NCBI RefSeq assembly: GCF_003946405.1
Contig: NZ_RHOG01000002.1
Location: 62,001-126,000, forward strand
DNA length: 64,000 bases
Source of the DNA: Lacticaseibacillus yichunensis
Lineage (GTDB): Bacteria > Bacillota > Bacilli > Lactobacillales > Lactobacillaceae
Reading direction: 5' to 3'
The notes below the pieces were generated by a model. The model saw nothing but the letters and a program-made list of their open reading frames with translations. It ran no database searches and was not told the origin of the DNA. Shown in pieces: positions 16,511 to 26,904 of this stretch. Positions within the stretch are counted from its first letter, which is position 1. Each line of letters begins with the position of its first letter. Made by a program: the position numbers and the translations under genes.

Positions 16511-19153
16511 TTATTTTGCGTCGAACCAGGTCGGGCCGTAATGGCTTTCGACCTTCAATGGCACCGCCAGCGAGACGGCGGAATCCATCACCTTGGGCAC
16601 GAGCTCGGCCAGCGTCGCCATTTCTTCTGCCGGCCCCTCGAAGATCAGCTCATCGTGGACCTGTAGCAACATCCGCGAATGCAAGTGGTTCTCATCGAGC
16701 ATCGCCTGCATCCGGATCATCGCCACTTTGATGATATCGGCGGCGCTGCCTTGAATCGGCGAATTCATGGCCGTGCGTTCGGCAAAACTGCGCAGGTTGA
16801 AATTGCGCGAGTGGATGTCGCCCAGATAACGATGGCGATGCATCAAGGTTTCAACATACCCCTGCTCGCGGGCGACCTTCACCATTTTTTCCATGTAGTC
16901 GTGGACTTGCGGGTATTGCTCGAAATAGCCGTCGATGAACGCCTTGGCCTGCTTGCGAGTGACGCCGATGTTCTTGGCCAAGCCAAAATCGGAGATGCCG
17001 TACACGATTCCGAAGTTGGTCGCCTTGGCTTGCCGGCGCATGTCCGGGGTGACCTGATCCGGCGAATCCAGGCCAAAGATCTTCATCGCGGTATTGGCGT
17101 GGATGTCGCGGTCTTCCTTGAAGGCTTCCTGCATGTTCGCATCGCCGGAAATATGGGCGAGCACGCGCAATTCGATCTGCGAATAATCACTGGAGAAGAT
17201 CTGCCAACCCGGCTTGGACGGAATGAACGCCTTACGGACCTGCTTCCCCTCATCGCGCGCTGGAATGTTTTGCAGATTGGGATCCACGGAAGACAGCCGG
17301 CCCGTTTGCGTTAAGGTCTGCAGATAGCGCGTGTGAATTTTGCCATCTGCCAGCTGCGCATTTAATAAGCCGGTGACATAGGTTGAAAAAAGTTTGGCGA
17401 CTTGCCGGTAATCCAGAATGTCCTGAATGATCGGACTGGCCGATTTCAATTCCTCAAGCACCTCGACGCTGGTGGAATACCCCGTCTTTGTTTTCTTGAT
17501 CACGGGCAGGTTGAGTTTTTCAAACAGGACCTCGCCGAGCTGTTTCGGGGAGTTCAGATTGAACTTCACTCCAGCTTCGGCGTAGATCTTTTCCTCCAGG
17601 ACCGTCTGGGTGCTGCGCCACTGGTCCCCCATCGCCTTGAGCGTCGCGCGCTCAAGCGTGATGCCGGTGATTTCCATTTGCGCGAGCACCTGCGCCAGCG
17701 GCATTTCCAGCTCGGTGAACAGATGCGTCTCTTCCTGTTCCTTCAGCTTGGTGGTCAACAGCGGCTGCAGGGCTAAGATTGCCCGGCCTTTTTCAACAAA
17801 ATGCGTAAACAGCGCCACCTCGTCTGGGACGTGGCGCTTGGCCCCTTTGCCGTAGACCGTTTCATCAAATGGCACGCTGACGCCATGATCTTGCGCGATC
17901 TGGCCGAGGTCGTTGGCGTTTTGATCAGGGTTCAGCAAATAGGACGCCAGCAGCACATCAAACGCAAGCGCGGGCAGCGTCACGCCAAGGCGGGCGGCGG
18001 CCACGATATCGCGCTTGCCGTCAAATACAGCCAGCTTCGCCTCCGTCAGCCAGGTCTGCACCGCGGGCAGGGTCAACAGCGTGACATCACTGCTGACAAA
18101 AGCCTGATCCGCAGTGACAACAAACCAGCCGATCGGGTCTGCGGTATGATAATTTTCCGTCAGCATCTCTACTTCAAATGCAGCCGGTTCATGGACGTCG
18201 AGCAGGGCGGCTAAATTGGCGTCGTCGAGGACGGTGTAGGTAATGGCTTCGTGGACCGCCGTTTCCTGTGCACTGGCCGGCAACTTGGCCAATGCCTGGC
18301 GCATGTCCAGCCGGGTGTAAAGCGCACGCAATTTTTCGATATCTGGGCCGGCGTAATGCAGGTCGTCCAGGCCGATCGTGAGCGGCGCGTCGACTTTGAT
18401 GGTCGCAAGAGTCTTGCTGAGGCGAGCCTGGGCCTCGTCGTTCACCAAGTTTTCCTTCATTTTGCTAGGCTTGAGCTGATCCAGATTGTCATAGAGATCT
18501 TCGATACTGCCGAACTGGGTGACCAACTTGATCGCCGTTTTTTCACCGACCTTGGTGACGCCGGGATAATTGTCCGAGGTGTCGCCCATCAGGCCCTTCA
18601 TGTCGATGATTTGAGTCGGGGTCAGGCCGAATTTATCCTCGATGTGCGCCGGCGTGTAGGTCTCAAGCTCCGCAACGCCTTTTTTGGTCACCTGCACCGT
18701 GATGTGATCCGTGGCCAGTTGAGTCAAATCGCGGTCGCCGGTCACAATGGTGGTCTCCCACCCTGCTTTTTCCGCTTCGCGGGAAAGGGTGCCGATGATG
18801 TCATCCGCTTCGTAATCCTGCAATTCATAATGGGCCATGCCGTGATCGTCGAGCAGTTCCTTGATCACGGGCAACTGCTCGAGCAGCTCAGAAGGCGCGG
18901 CGTCACGCTGGCCTTTGTAGTCGCCGAACATCTTGGTCCGAAATGTACCGCCACTTTTATCAAAGGCCACGAGAATCTTGTCGGGCTTTTGCTGGGCCAC
19001 AATGTTGTCGAGCATGTTATTGAAGGCGAACACCGCATTGGTGTGCAGGCCTTCGCTGTTGGTGAAGCGGTCCATCTGGGTGTACAGCGCGTAGAATGCG
19101 CGGAACGCGACTGAATTGCCATCAATCAATAATAATTTCACCTTGTCTGCCAT
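16511..19153 (-). CDS. polA: DNA polymerase I
   Basis: 880 aa. The 5'-3' nuclease domain (1-290) opens with LLLIDGNSVAFRAF. The middle 3'-5' exonuclease domain lacks the DxE catalytic pair (the corresponding strand reads AFEVEML), so proofreading is probably absent, as in Bacillus stearothermophilus Pol I. The polymerase domain holds DYSQIELR (motif A), RRQAKATNFGIVYG (motif B) and VHDELIFE (motif C). It fills gaps in Okazaki processing and repair. The start ATG 19151-19153 has AGGAGG six bases upstream. Confidence 0.97.
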   Translation of the reverse strand: MADKVKLLLIDGNSVAFRAFYALYTQMDRFTNSEGLHTNAVFAFNNMLDNIVAQQKPDKILVAFDKSGGTFRTKMFGDYKGQRDAAPSELLEQLPVIKELLDDHGMAHYELQDYEADDIIGTLSREAEKAGWETTIVTGDRDLTQLATDHITVQVTKKGVAELETYTPAHIEDKFGLTPTQIIDMKGLMGDTSDNYPGVTKVGEKTAIKLVTQFGSIEDLYDNLDQLKPSKMKENLVNDEAQARLSKTLATIKVDAPLTIGLDDLHYAGPDIEKLRALYTRLDMRQALAKLPASAQETAVHEAITYTVLDDANLAALLDVHEPAAFEVEMLTENYHTADPIGWFVVTADQAFVSSDVTLLTLPAVQTWLTEAKLAVFDGKRDIVAAARLGVTLPALAFDVLLASYLLNPDQNANDLGQIAQDHGVSVPFDETVYGKGAKRHVPDEVALFTHFVEKGRAILALQPLLTTKLKEQEETHLFTELEMPLAQVLAQMEITGITLERATLKAMGDQWRSTQTVLEEKIYAEAGVKFNLNSPKQLGEVLFEKLNLPVIKKTKTGYSTSVEVLEELKSASPIIQDILDYRQVAKLFSTYVTGLLNAQLADGKIHTRYLQTLTQTGRLSSVDPNLQNIPARDEGKQVRKAFIPSKPGWQIFSSDYSQIELRVLAHISGDANMQEAFKEDRDIHANTAMKIFGLDSPDQVTPDMRRQAKATNFGIVYGISDFGLAKNIGVTRKQAKAFIDGYFEQYPQVHDYMEKMVKVAREQGYVETLMHRHRYLGDIHSRNFNLRSFAERTAMNSPIQGSAADIIKVAMIRMQAMLDENHLHSRMLLQVHDELIFEGPAEEMATLAELVPKVMDSAVSLAVPLKVESHYGPTWFDAK

Positions 19154-19282
19154 GTGCGGCCTCCTTTTTCTCGTTTCCATTGTACCAGATTTTGCAGGGT
19201 CAGCGGGTGGGTCCTCGATGGCAAGGTCTGAGGTTTTCTATCTAGCTAAGAAGCTTATTTTGTGAAAACGCCCGGCTGAGCT

Positions 19283-19411
19283 CCGGCCAGAAATGGCTGG
19301 AACGCTCCCAAGTGACTTTAAGCCCGCAAAGACCGCGGTCTTAAAGCTCACTTTCGGTGTAAGCGGCACAGCCGCTAACACCGACGAGGGGGCTGAGCCA
19401 TTTCTGGCCGG
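19283..19411. repeat. Structured intergenic element with a three-way-junction layout
   Basis: A perfect 16-bp outer stem (19283-19298 with 19396-19411) encloses two internal hairpins. Hairpin one is GTGACTTTAAG (19312-19322) with CTTAAAGCTCAC (19340-19351), containing the perfect palindrome AAGACCGCGGTCTT (19329-19342). Hairpin two is CGGTGT-A-AGCGGC, loop ACA, GCCGCT-A-ACACCG (19355-19383). It lies upstream of polA and downstream of the BI-1 gene. The rest of 19154-19620 shows no gene. Confidence 0.65.
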
Positions 19412-19620
19412 AACCCACCCTCATATTGCACATTCCAGTTACACACCATTTGAATTCATAAAAGTTGTCATAAAACTCACGACACTGATCAACTCCGATT
19501 ACTCCGATCTTCACATCAGAGCAGTCGACAAAGAAAAAATCAGATACTGACAAGAACAGGTCCCGCACTTTTCGTTGCATTGTCGCACGTTGCTTCGGCT
19601 CTCGGAAACATCGCCTAGAA

Positions 19621-19660
19621 TCAAACAAGCACCCACCCGTTTTGTTAGGTGAGTGCTTAC
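19621..19660 (-). terminator. Terminator of the BI-1 family gene
   Basis: AAGCACTCACC pairs with GGTGGGTGCTT (complements of 19648-19658 and 19627-19637), followed by TGTTTGATT on the minus strand. Confidence 0.8.
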
Positions 19661-19671
19661 ACAAATTCTTA

Positions 19672-20382
19672 TTAATCTCGACTCACGCCACCGAAGATGC
19701 GGAGGATGACGAGGAAAAGGTTCAGGAAATCGAGGTAAAGCATCAAGGCGCCCTGGGTCACAAGGGCGTTTTCCGCGATAAGGCCGTCGCCGGTGCCGCC
19801 TGCTGTCAGGTAGACTTGCTTGAGCTTTTGGGTGTCAAACGCGGTCATCACGATGAAGATCGCGAGGATGGCGTAGTTGATCAGCCACTGCAAGCCACTT
19901 GATGCGATGAACATATTGACGAGGGACATCACGATCACACCCCACAGCGCGGTGTAGGCGATGCTACCGGCTTTGCTGAGGTCCTTGTGACCGAACCGTC
20001 CAACGAGGGACATGGAGACGAAGATCACCGCGGTCACGACGAAGGCTGCAAAGATGTTGATCGTCGGATAGACCATCAAGACCAGGCTGATCTGGAAGGC
20101 AAAACTGGCGGAGAACAGGTAGAACATCAGATTGCCAAAGGACGTATTTTGCTGCGCGCGCCGGCCGCTGACCATAAATGTCATGATAAACGGCAAGAAC
20201 AGAAAGATCCATGCCAGGATCTGGTGCTGGCCAATGAAGGTCAGATACTGCTGCTGAAATGGCACTGCCAGCAGATAGGACAACAGCCCGGTCAATCCAA
20301 GGCCGAGACCCATCTTCGTGTAAACCTTGCTAAAGAACGACGCAACGCCCGCGTCGTCATTCACCACTCGACGTTCATCCAT
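19672..20382 (-). CDS. Bax inhibitor-1 (BI-1/YccA/YetJ) family membrane protein
   Basis: 236 aa with seven hydrophobic segments from about residue 25 to the end, typical of the BI-1/TMBIM fold. Conserved pieces include MGLGLGLTGLLSYLLA near the N-terminus, SMSLVGRFGHKDLS and a C-terminal YLDFLNLFLVILRIFGG. Bacterial members such as YetJ are pH-sensitive calcium leak channels; the role here is unproven. The start ATG 20380-20382 was chosen over an upstream in-frame codon because AAAGGA lies ten bases before it. It has its own promoter and terminator. Confidence 0.9.
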   Translation of the reverse strand: MDERRVVNDDAGVASFFSKVYTKMGLGLGLTGLLSYLLAVPFQQQYLTFIGQHQILAWIFLFLPFIMTFMVSGRRAQQNTSFGNLMFYLFSASFAFQISLVLMVYPTINIFAAFVVTAVIFVSMSLVGRFGHKDLSKAGSIAYTALWGVIVMSLVNMFIASSGLQWLINYAILAIFIVMTAFDTQKLKQVYLTAGGTGDGLIAENALVTQGALMLYLDFLNLFLVILRIFGGVSRD

Positions 20383-20426
20383 TGAATCAGATCCTTTCTG
20401 GAACACGTATTGTTTGTATAGAAGCT

Positions 20427-20455
20427 ATTATACGAAACGCAGGCTGACTTGTCAG
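20427..20455 (-). promoter_or_regulatory. Promoter of the BI-1 family gene
   Basis: CTGACA (20450-20455), 17-bp spacer, TATAAT (20427-20432) on the minus strand. The -35 overlaps the end of murC. Confidence 0.8.
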
Positions 20456-21780
20456 TTAGACTTTGGACTGAGATCACTTAGAAGATCCGCGAACGCGTTC
20501 TCGTATTTTTGCACATCCCCGGCCCCCATGAAGACGAAGACCGCGTTTTTGTAATCCAACAGCGGTGACATGTCTTCAAGCTCGATCACATGGCCACCTT
20601 CTGGAATCTTAGCCGCAAGATCCGCCGCCGAGACCGCGCCCGACTTTTCACGCGCAGAGCTGAAGATCGGCGTCACGTACACGGCGTCGGCCGCATTCAA
20701 GGTCTTGGCGAAATCATCCAGGTACGCGATCGTCCGCGAAAAAGTGTGCGGCTGGAAGATCGCCACGATCTGCTTATTCGGGAACTTTTGGCGGGCGGCA
20801 TCAAGGGTCGCGCGAATCTCGCTTGGATGGTGCGCGTAATCGTCGATGATGACGGCATCCGCCACCGTTTTTTGCGAAAAGCGGCGCTTGACGCCAGCAA
20901 AACTGGCCAGCTCGCGCGCGATGAATTCTGGGTCGAGATTCTCGGTCGTGGCCACGGCGACGACAGCCAATGCGTTCAAAACGCTATGCTCGCCGAACAA
21001 CGGCACGTGGAAATGGCCGATGAGTTCGCCATGATGAAACGCGTCGAAGCTCGAACCCGTGGTGGTGCGCACCACATTTTTCGCGACATAATCATCGCGG
21101 TCATCTAAGCCATAATAATAGATCGGCACCTTCGCGGACAGCTTGCGGAGCCACTTGTCATCGCCCCAGGCAAAGATCGCCTTCTGGGTCTGGTCAGCTT
21201 CGGTCTGAAACGCGGAGTAGACGTCTTCGATGCCGGTGTAATAATCCGGATGGTCATAATCGATGTTGGTCATGATCGTATAATCCGGATGATACGCGAG
21301 GAAATGGCGGCGGTATTCATCCGCCTCAAACACAAAGAACTGGGAATCCGGAACGCCTTTGCCAGTGCCATCGCCGATCAGATAACTGGTCTTGGCGATG
21401 CCAGACAAGGTGTGCGCAAGCAGGCCGGTCGTGCTGGTCTTGCCGTGCGCGCCAGCCACACCGATGCTGGTGTATGGCGTCATGAATTTGCCAACGAATT
21501 CGTGGTAGCGATAAAAGGTCAGCCCAAGTTCATGCGCGCGCAGAACTTCCGGGTGCTCATCGGTGAAACTGTTGCCGCAGATCACGGTGTAGCCCGGCTT
21601 CAGGTTGTCCGGATCAAATGGCAACGACTGAATGCCGGCCTGTTCAAGCCCACGTTGAGTGAAAGTGTACTGGGTGATGTCGCTCCCTAATACCGTGTGG
21701 CCAAGATCATGCAAGATCAGCGCCAGTGCGCTCATCCCCGAGCCCTTGATACCGATAAAATAATACGTGTCCTCTGTCAT
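20452..21780 (-). CDS. murC: UDP-N-acetylmuramate--L-alanine ligase
   Basis: 442 aa Mur ligase adding the first amino acid of the peptidoglycan stem peptide. The N-terminal UDP-binding part has [11 protein letters not shown], the central ATP-binding loop is GAHGKTSTT (near 108-116), and the C-terminal part has [17 protein letters not shown] precedes ATG. It lies 17 bases after sftA, the same order as in Bacillus ytpS-murC. Confidence 0.97.
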   Translation of the reverse strand: MTEDTYYFIGIKGSGMSALALILHDLGHTVLGSDITQYTFTQRGLEQAGIQSLPFDPDNLKPGYTVICGNSFTDEHPEVLRAHELGLTFYRYHEFVGKFMTPYTSIGVAGAHGKTSTTGLLAHTLSGIAKTSYLIGDGTGKGVPDSQFFVFEADEYRRHFLAYHPDYTIMTNIDYDHPDYYTGIEDVYSAFQTEADQTQKAIFAWGDDKWLRKLSAKVPIYYYGLDDRDDYVAKNVVRTTTGSSFDAFHHGELIGHFHVPLFGEHSVLNALAVVAVATTENLDPEFIARELASFAGVKRRFSQKTVADAVIIDDYAHHPSEIRATLDAARQKFPNKQIVAIFQPHTFSRTIAYLDDFAKTLNAADAVYVTPIFSSAREKSGAVSAADLAAKIPEGGHVIELEDMSPLLDYKNAVFVFMGAGDVQKYENAFADLLSDLSPKSN

Positions 21781-21797
21781 GATGTTTCCTCTCTGTT

Positions 21798-24407
21798 CTA
21801 TTGATCACTCAGGCGAGCCAAGTCTTCCTGGGTCAAGTATACATCCCGCGGCTTTGAAGCGTTAGCCGGCGAGACAAAATGCCGGCGCTCCAGTTCATCG
21901 ATCAGTTTGGCCGCATGATTGTAGCCGATGGAAAAGACGCGTTGAAGCTTAGACGTTGAGACCTCTTGTTGATCCACGAGATACGCCATCACTTGCGGCA
22001 TGAGCGGATCTTGGTCCGCAGCGGCTTCTGATTTATGAAGCAAGGTCTCCGGCTGAAAATCGTAATGGACTGGCGCTTGTTGCTTGACGAACCCGACCAC
22101 GTCATCGATCGCCTGGTCGATGAACGTCCCCTGCAGACGGCGGGCTTGGCTGGCCCCGCTGCCCAGGTAAAGCATATCGCCCTTGCCCAGCAAACGTTCC
22201 GCCCCAGCGGTATCGATGATGGTGCGCGAATCGACCTGACTAGCGACCATGAAGGCGATACGGGTCGGAATATTATTTTTGATCGTGCCTGTGATGACAT
22301 CGACGCTTGGCCGCTGTGTTGCCACCAGCAAATGAATGCCGGCTGCCCGCGCCTTGGCTGTGATGCGCGCAATATAATCCTGAACTTCGCTGGACGCGAC
22401 CATCATCAGATCGGCCAGCTCATCGATCACAATCACGAGATATGGCAGCTGCAGGCCGTAGTCGCCATGCGCCGCCGCTTTTTCATTAAATTGCTTCAAG
22501 TTGCGGACACGCGCGGCTTCCAATTTCTTGTAGCGGTCATCCATTTCCTGGACCGCCCACTTCAACGCGGCTGCGGCGGCTTTTGGATCTGAGATCACCG
22601 GCGAGACCAAATGCGGCAGGCCATTATAAACAGCCAACTCCACCGCTTTTGGATCGATCAGCAGCAGGCGCACCTGTTGCGGCGTGGCCTTATACAACAG
22701 CGAGGTCAGGATGCTGTTGATGAAGACCGACTTCCCCGATCCGGTTGCCCCGGCGATCAGCCCATGCGGCATGCGCCCGAGATCCGTGACCACCGGCTGG
22801 CCGAACAAGTCGACCCCAAGCGCCACGGTCAACGGCGAGCGGGCGTCTTGGAAAACAGGGCTCTGGAGCACTTCACGCAACATCACTGGCCGGGGATGGA
22901 GGTTTGGTATCTCAATACCCACAGTCGTTTTGCCCGGAATTGGTGCCTCGATACGAATGTCGCGCGCGGCCAATGCCCGCTTGAGGTCATCGGTCAGATT
23001 AGTGATCTTATTGACCTTCACCCCTGGCCCGACTGCGACCTGAAACTGGGTGACGGTTGGGCCAATGGTTTTATCGACCACATGCGCGTCAACGTTGAAG
23101 GCCGCCAGCGTTTTATCCAGCTGGCCCATTTGATTGACCGCCCATGTTTCCTGCGCGTCCTCATCGCCGGTCGCAACTGGATCGAGCAGGTCGAGCGATG
23201 GAAATTCGTATGGCGCGGGCTGGACTGTGGTCGTTGCCGTTGCTTCTTTGTCGCCAAGGTCATTTGCGCTCTGGTGCGACGAAACGGTCTGCGGTGCTGT
23301 GAGGTCGGCGGTCAAGGCAGGTACCTCTTTAACGACGGGCTCGGATTGCGTCGCGGTCGGCTCAGCCGCGGGGGTGTCAGTCGTTGCTGCGACCGTTGTC
23401 CGAGCTGCCTTTTTCTTTGCTAAGTATGCCTGGACCTGTTGGCTGACCGCGCGGCGATCCGGCAGCAAGGACCGCTCTTCGCGGCTGGCCGCCTGCGTTG
23501 CCGTGGTCGTGGCCCGTTTTTCAGGATGCCGTCGGGTCTGATCCATCATTTCCGTCAACGTCGCCGCCACATAAGTATGCGCGGATCCGGTCGGCGCTGG
23601 GGCGGTCTCGTCTTGATCTGACGGGTTGGATGTCCCCGGTTCGCCGATCGACTGTTTCTGGACTGGAGCCGGTGCCGCGTCATCAGTCGATGTGGTAAGT
23701 TCAGCGTCTGCCACTTCGTTCGTTGGCTCGAACACAGTGGCTGACTCGTCCATGTCCGGCGAATGGGGCGCATTTTCCTCGGCGTCCGCTGTCTCGTTTT
23801 CGGACAGGTCCGCGGCCTCTTCTGAGTCAGTCTGATGCTCTTGATCGGCATCTAGAATCGGCTCATCCTCGAGGTTTAGCCCCGCTTGTGAAGTGGGCGC
23901 GTCATCGGTCTCAGAGTCTTCATCTACCGGTGCTTCATCCTGGTCCGCTTCCACTTCTTCGACATCCGGCAACGCCGATTCGTCAGGTGCGTCATCAACG
24001 GCATCGACCGCTTCCACCGAAACGAATTCTGAAGCGACCGGATCATCCTCCTCGTCCTCTTCGCTGGCGAGGAAAAATACGGCGTCGTCTGGGCGCTCAA
24101 GGCGGGTCAAAAGCGCGCTGTAATCGATCTTCACGCGTTGCGCCCGATCGACCAAACTGGCCGGCGTGGTAAAGGCGCTCATCGGCATGGTACGCGCCAA
24201 TGCCGCGCCAGGCCGGGTCTCAGTCTGTGTGGCCGCTGCGGTCTTAGGCGCGTGCGCCGCCGGTTTTGTTTTCGCGACCGGCTCTTTGGTTGGACGGGCG
24301 GTCGGGTGTTGCTGGCGCGGCGGCAATTCGTAGTCGTCGTTGGCGTCGTCAAATTTTGCCGGCGAAATTGGCTTGCGGCCAAAAGCCGGACCGTCATAAT
24401 GAGCCAT
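21798..24407 (-). CDS. sftA: Soluble FtsK/SpoIIIE-type DNA translocase (SftA-like)
   Basis: 869 aa. The motor domain has the FtsK beta core, Walker A GATGSGKS near residue 550, [23 protein letters not shown] (Walker B) and ATQRPSVDV; the C-terminal gamma winged helix is at about 800-865. No transmembrane segments are seen at the N-terminus. Instead the first ~400 residues are acidic and Ala/Thr/Asp/Glu-rich, as in cytosolic SftA rather than FtsK. SftA helps clear DNA from the septum before division. The position before murC matches Bacillus ytpS. AGAGGA precedes ATG. Confidence 0.92.
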   Translation of the reverse strand: MAHYDGPAFGRKPISPAKFDDANDDYELPPRQQHPTARPTKEPVAKTKPAAHAPKTAAATQTETRPGAALARTMPMSAFTTPASLVDRAQRVKIDYSALLTRLERPDDAVFFLASEEDEEDDPVASEFVSVEAVDAVDDAPDESALPDVEEVEADQDEAPVDEDSETDDAPTSQAGLNLEDEPILDADQEHQTDSEEAADLSENETADAEENAPHSPDMDESATVFEPTNEVADAELTTSTDDAAPAPVQKQSIGEPGTSNPSDQDETAPAPTGSAHTYVAATLTEMMDQTRRHPEKRATTTATQAASREERSLLPDRRAVSQQVQAYLAKKKAARTTVAATTDTPAAEPTATQSEPVVKEVPALTADLTAPQTVSSHQSANDLGDKEATATTTVQPAPYEFPSLDLLDPVATGDEDAQETWAVNQMGQLDKTLAAFNVDAHVVDKTIGPTVTQFQVAVGPGVKVNKITNLTDDLKRALAARDIRIEAPIPGKTTVGIEIPNLHPRPVMLREVLQSPVFQDARSPLTVALGVDLFGQPVVTDLGRMPHGLIAGATGSGKSVFINSILTSLLYKATPQQVRLLLIDPKAVELAVYNGLPHLVSPVISDPKAAAAALKWAVQEMDDRYKKLEAARVRNLKQFNEKAAAHGDYGLQLPYLVIVIDELADLMMVASSEVQDYIARITAKARAAGIHLLVATQRPSVDVITGTIKNNIPTRIAFMVASQVDSRTIIDTAGAERLLGKGDMLYLGSGASQARRLQGTFIDQAIDDVVGFVKQQAPVHYDFQPETLLHKSEAAADQDPLMPQVMAYLVDQQEVSTSKLQRVFSIGYNHAAKLIDELERRHFVSPANASKPRDVYLTQEDLARLSDQ

Positions 24408-24484
24408 TGCGATCTTCCTCTCTTGTGCTAATGCACCTATTTTACCATAGAACGGTACTTTTCCCGGCTGGAAACACTAAAAAA

Positions 24485-24727
24485 GGGTGCGGAGGTGCGC
24501 GAATATGGTCGAGCAGGTAGGCTAGCCCGGCGCTGGATGGCGCTCTTAGCCATCGAGTGCTGGGCATACCTAGCTGTCTCGACCATGCGCACCGGAGCCC
24601 GACTAAAAAGGGTGCGGAGGTGCGCGTTTAGGGGTGGGCAGCTGACTTGGCTCTGGCACTTGGGGCGTCCTTTGCCCCGAGTGAGGGAGACAGTTAGATG
24701 TCCCGCCCCTGCGCACCGGAACCCCAC
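24485..24727 (+). repeat. Hairpin-family repeats, two tandem copies
   Basis: Copy 1 at 24485-24604, copy 2 at 24610-24727. Each opens GGGTGCGGAG and ends with CGGARCCC. Both share a basal arm GTGCGC/GCGCAC, but the outer arm differs: ATGGTCGAG with CTCGACCAT in copy 1, GGGGTGGG with CCCGCCCC (one G-U pair) in copy 2. The loop-closing stem is GATGGC/GCCATC in copy 1 and GGGGC/GCCCC in copy 2. They lie between ytpR's terminator and the sftA start. No T tract follows. Confidence 0.8.
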
Positions 24728-24767
24728 AAAAAAGGAACCAAGACAAAACTGTTTGTCTTGGTTCCTC
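24727..24767 (-). terminator. Terminator of ytpP-ytpR
   Basis: Perfect 15-bp arms (24733-24747 and 24752-24766) with a four-base loop and a T6 tract on the minus strand. Confidence 0.93.
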
Positions 24768-24822
24768 GAAAGGTCTTCTCATGATCGCCATCCAGCCCTA
24801 TGAATCGCGAAATACGGGTCTG

Positions 24823-25461
24823 TTAGTTGGCTGCGGCCACCACTTCAGCCGCAACTTCAGGGTCATATGGGGTCCCAGCCGGAATGCTGGCTGGCATCAA
24901 CAAGATGCCTCGTGCAGCCGGTGCACCCGGCACCGCGAGTTCGCGTGCCGCGCACAGCATGCCGTAAGAATCGACGCCGCGCAATTTGCCCGGCCAGATG
25001 ATCTTGCCATCGGGCATCATGGTGCCTGGCAGCGCAGCGACAACGGTCTCGTTCAACGCGACGTTGGGCGCCCCGCAAACGATTTGGCGGACATTGCCGT
25101 TGCCAAGGTCAACTTGGGTGATGTGCAGATGGTCTGAATCCGGATGCGCCTCGATCGCGACGATCTTGCCGATGACCAGCGTCGGCGCCTCATTCAGAGG
25201 TAACACACCGTCAAAACCGGCCGCTTCCAGTGCCTGGTTCAGCGTGGTCACGTCGGCTTCACTGAGCGCCAACTGCCCGTCGCCGGTCAGCGTCGGCAGC
25301 CACTGTGAGACGTTGAAGAAATTGAAGCCAAGTGCCGCACCGGCGTCGTCGAAAATACCGACGATATCGCCTTTTTGCGTGGTGGTCTCAACGGCGCTGT
25401 CTGGCGCAAGCACAACGATCAAAGTGTCGCCCCACGCTTCCTTGTTCATGCTGGTGATCAA
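24823..25461 (-). CDS. ytpR: YtpR-like tRNA-binding domain protein
   Basis: 212 aa. The C-terminal half (about 100-205) is an EMAP/tRNA-binding OB fold related to the PheT N-terminus: IGKIVAIEAHPDSDHLHITQVDLG and the GKLRGVDSYGML motif. The N-terminal half matches YtpR. The function is unknown; tRNA binding is inferred from the fold. The start TTG (25459-25461) was chosen because AGGAGG is seven bases upstream, whereas ATG 25447-25449 is nineteen bases away. It lies 25 bases after ytpP. Confidence 0.9.
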   Translation of the reverse strand: MITSMNKEAWGDTLIVVLAPDSAVETTTQKGDIVGIFDDAGAALGFNFFNVSQWLPTLTGDGQLALSEADVTTLNQALEAAGFDGVLPLNEAPTLVIGKIVAIEAHPDSDHLHITQVDLGNGNVRQIVCGAPNVALNETVVAALPGTMMPDGKIIWPGKLRGVDSYGMLCAARELAVPGAPAARGILLMPASIPAGTPYDPEVAAEVVAAAN

Positions 25462-25486
25462 AATAGGACCTCCTGAGTAATTAAAA

Positions 25487-25816
25487 TCAGATTGCGGCTG
25501 GCTGCAAGTTATTGATAAAGGCTTCGACTTCCGCCTTGGTCTTCCGATCCTTGTTGACGAACCGGCCGATCTCCTTGCCATCTTCCAGCGCGATAAAACT
25601 TGGAATGCCCATCACACCCATGTCTTGGGCGATCTCGATATTGTCATCGCGATCGACGTAGATGAATGAGAACTCCGGATACTCCGCTTCGATCGCCGGC
25701 ATTGCAGGCTTGATGAATTGGCAATCTGGGCACCAGTCAGCACTGAAAAACAGCATCTTCTTGCCAGGGGCCTTCGCCGCCTCCAAAATTGCCTCATTGC
25801 TATCGAATTTTTCCAT
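25487..25816 (-). CDS. ytpP: Thioredoxin-like protein YtpP
   Basis: 109 aa thioredoxin fold with active site WCPDC (C29, C32) and GIPSF carrying the cis-proline. Family members are thought to reduce disulfides or act on bacillithiol-type mixed disulfides; the lactobacillar partner is unknown. The start ATG 25814-25816 has AAAGGGATG seven bases upstream, while the earlier in-frame ATG overlaps that site. First gene of ytpP-ytpR. Confidence 0.93.
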   Translation of the reverse strand: MEKFDSNEAILEAAKAPGKKMLFFSADWCPDCQFIKPAMPAIEAEYPEFSFIYVDRDDNIEIAQDMGVMGIPSFIALEDGKEIGRFVNKDRKTKAEVEAFINNLQPAAI

Positions 25817-25956
25817 GATCAACATCCCTTTCGCTTACATTTGATAAGTACATTTTACACGTTTCCGGGGAAGATGCAATGCATTCTCCCTGCCTGCCGG
25901 TTATAATGAAACCAGTTTTGATTTTGCCGCACAGCGGCGATGTTCGGAGGAAGCTC

Positions 25957-26277
25957 ATGCGAAAAAATCAATGGTTGCTGATCGGCGTGCTGGCCCCGCT
26001 TGCGGTGGGCGTGATTGCCGAAAGCGCGCGGCGCTATTACTGGCATCATCTGTTGCCAAACCGGCTCTTCAAAGTGATGAAACAAGACGTTGCCACCACG
26101 CATACCGTGACTGGCGGCTGGATCGAGATGGACCCCGCCTATCTCACTGAAGGGTCTTTCTCACAAGCGACCTATCAAGGCGGTGTGACGACCGAAGATG
26201 GCGAAGTGATCAAGTTTTTGATTAGAGGGAATGGGGAGCGGATTCTTCCGCAAACCGCGCCGTCAGTTGATAAATAG
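25957..26277 (+). CDS. Small membrane-anchored protein, PepSY-like
   Basis: 106 aa. One N-terminal hydrophobic segment (about residues 6-20) after basic MRKN, then a short extracytoplasmic domain with [11 protein letters not shown] and TYQGGV. It resembles small secreted proteins of lactobacilli distantly related to PepSY domains; the function is unknown. CGGAGG lies six bases before ATG. Its 3' end overlaps the convergent trmB by 56 bp. Confidence 0.75.
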   Translation: MRKNQWLLIGVLAPLAVGVIAESARRYYWHHLLPNRLFKVMKQDVATTHTVTGGWIEMDPAYLTEGSFSQATYQGGVTTEDGEVIKFLIRGNGERILPQTAPSVDK

Positions 26278-26887
26278 CGCCACCTTTTTCACTGAACTTG
26301 TGCTCATATTCCGTCTCGACATTTTCGGACAACCGGGCATCATTGTGCACGTCCACACTGACAAGGTCAAACTGCATGCCGAAATTATTCATGCTGACCA
26401 GCGAATATTCAAACAGGCCGCGGTTATCCGTCTTGAACTGCAAAACCCCGGCCGGCTTCAAGATCGCGCGGTACTGGGCCAAAAATGTCTTGTAGGTCAG
26501 GCGACGTTTCTCGTGCCGCGTTTTCGGCCAGGGATCTGAGAAGTTCAGGAAAACCCCGGTGATCTCACTTGGCGCAAAATAAGTCGTGAGATCGGCCCCG
26601 TCGCCTAAGATCAATTGTAGGTTCGGCAGTTTCAGTGCAACTTGTTTGCGTAGGATATAGCCGATCGCCGATTCTTGTATTTCGAGCGCGAGGAAATTCC
26701 GATTGGGATGTTGCTGCGCCATCTCGGTAATGAAGGCACCCTTTCCCGACCCGACCTCAAGATACAGTGGTTGATTTTTGGCAAACCGTTCCTGCCATCT
26801 GCCCGGCATGTTCTCCGGGCGCGTTAAGATCTCGTTTGGGTTCGCCGCGATCAGCGGGGCTGCCCATGGTTGGTTGCGTAAACGCAT
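26222..26887 (-). CDS. trmB: tRNA (guanine-N7)-methyltransferase
   Basis: 221 aa class I SAM-dependent enzyme that makes m7G46 in the tRNA variable loop. [11 protein letters not shown] is the SAM loop, [18 protein letters not shown] is the family signature, and YEHKFSEKG lies near the end. The start ATG 26885-26887 has GAGGAG eight bases upstream, better than the codon five residues earlier. It follows ytmP on the same strand, as in Bacillus, with a hairpin in between. Confidence 0.96.
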   Translation of the reverse strand: MRLRNQPWAAPLIAANPNEILTRPENMPGRWQERFAKNQPLYLEVGSGKGAFITEMAQQHPNRNFLALEIQESAIGYILRKQVALKLPNLQLILGDGADLTTYFAPSEITGVFLNFSDPWPKTRHEKRRLTYKTFLAQYRAILKPAGVLQFKTDNRGLFEYSLVSMNNFGMQFDLVSVDVHNDARLSENVETEYEHKFSEKGGAIYQLTARFAEESAPHSL

Positions 26888-26904
26888 TACTTCTCTCCTC
26901 ATAA

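Noticed and set aside
19341-19664. Minus-strand open frame upstream of polA
   Set aside because: It overlaps the structured element and the BI-1 terminator and has no ribosome site.
22035-23423. Plus-strand frames opposite sftA
   Set aside because: Shadows of the sftA codons; composition and lack of start signals argue against genes.
24485-24727. Hairpin repeats as intrinsic terminators
   Set aside because: No T tract follows, and a separate strong terminator for ytpR sits right next to them at 24727-24767.
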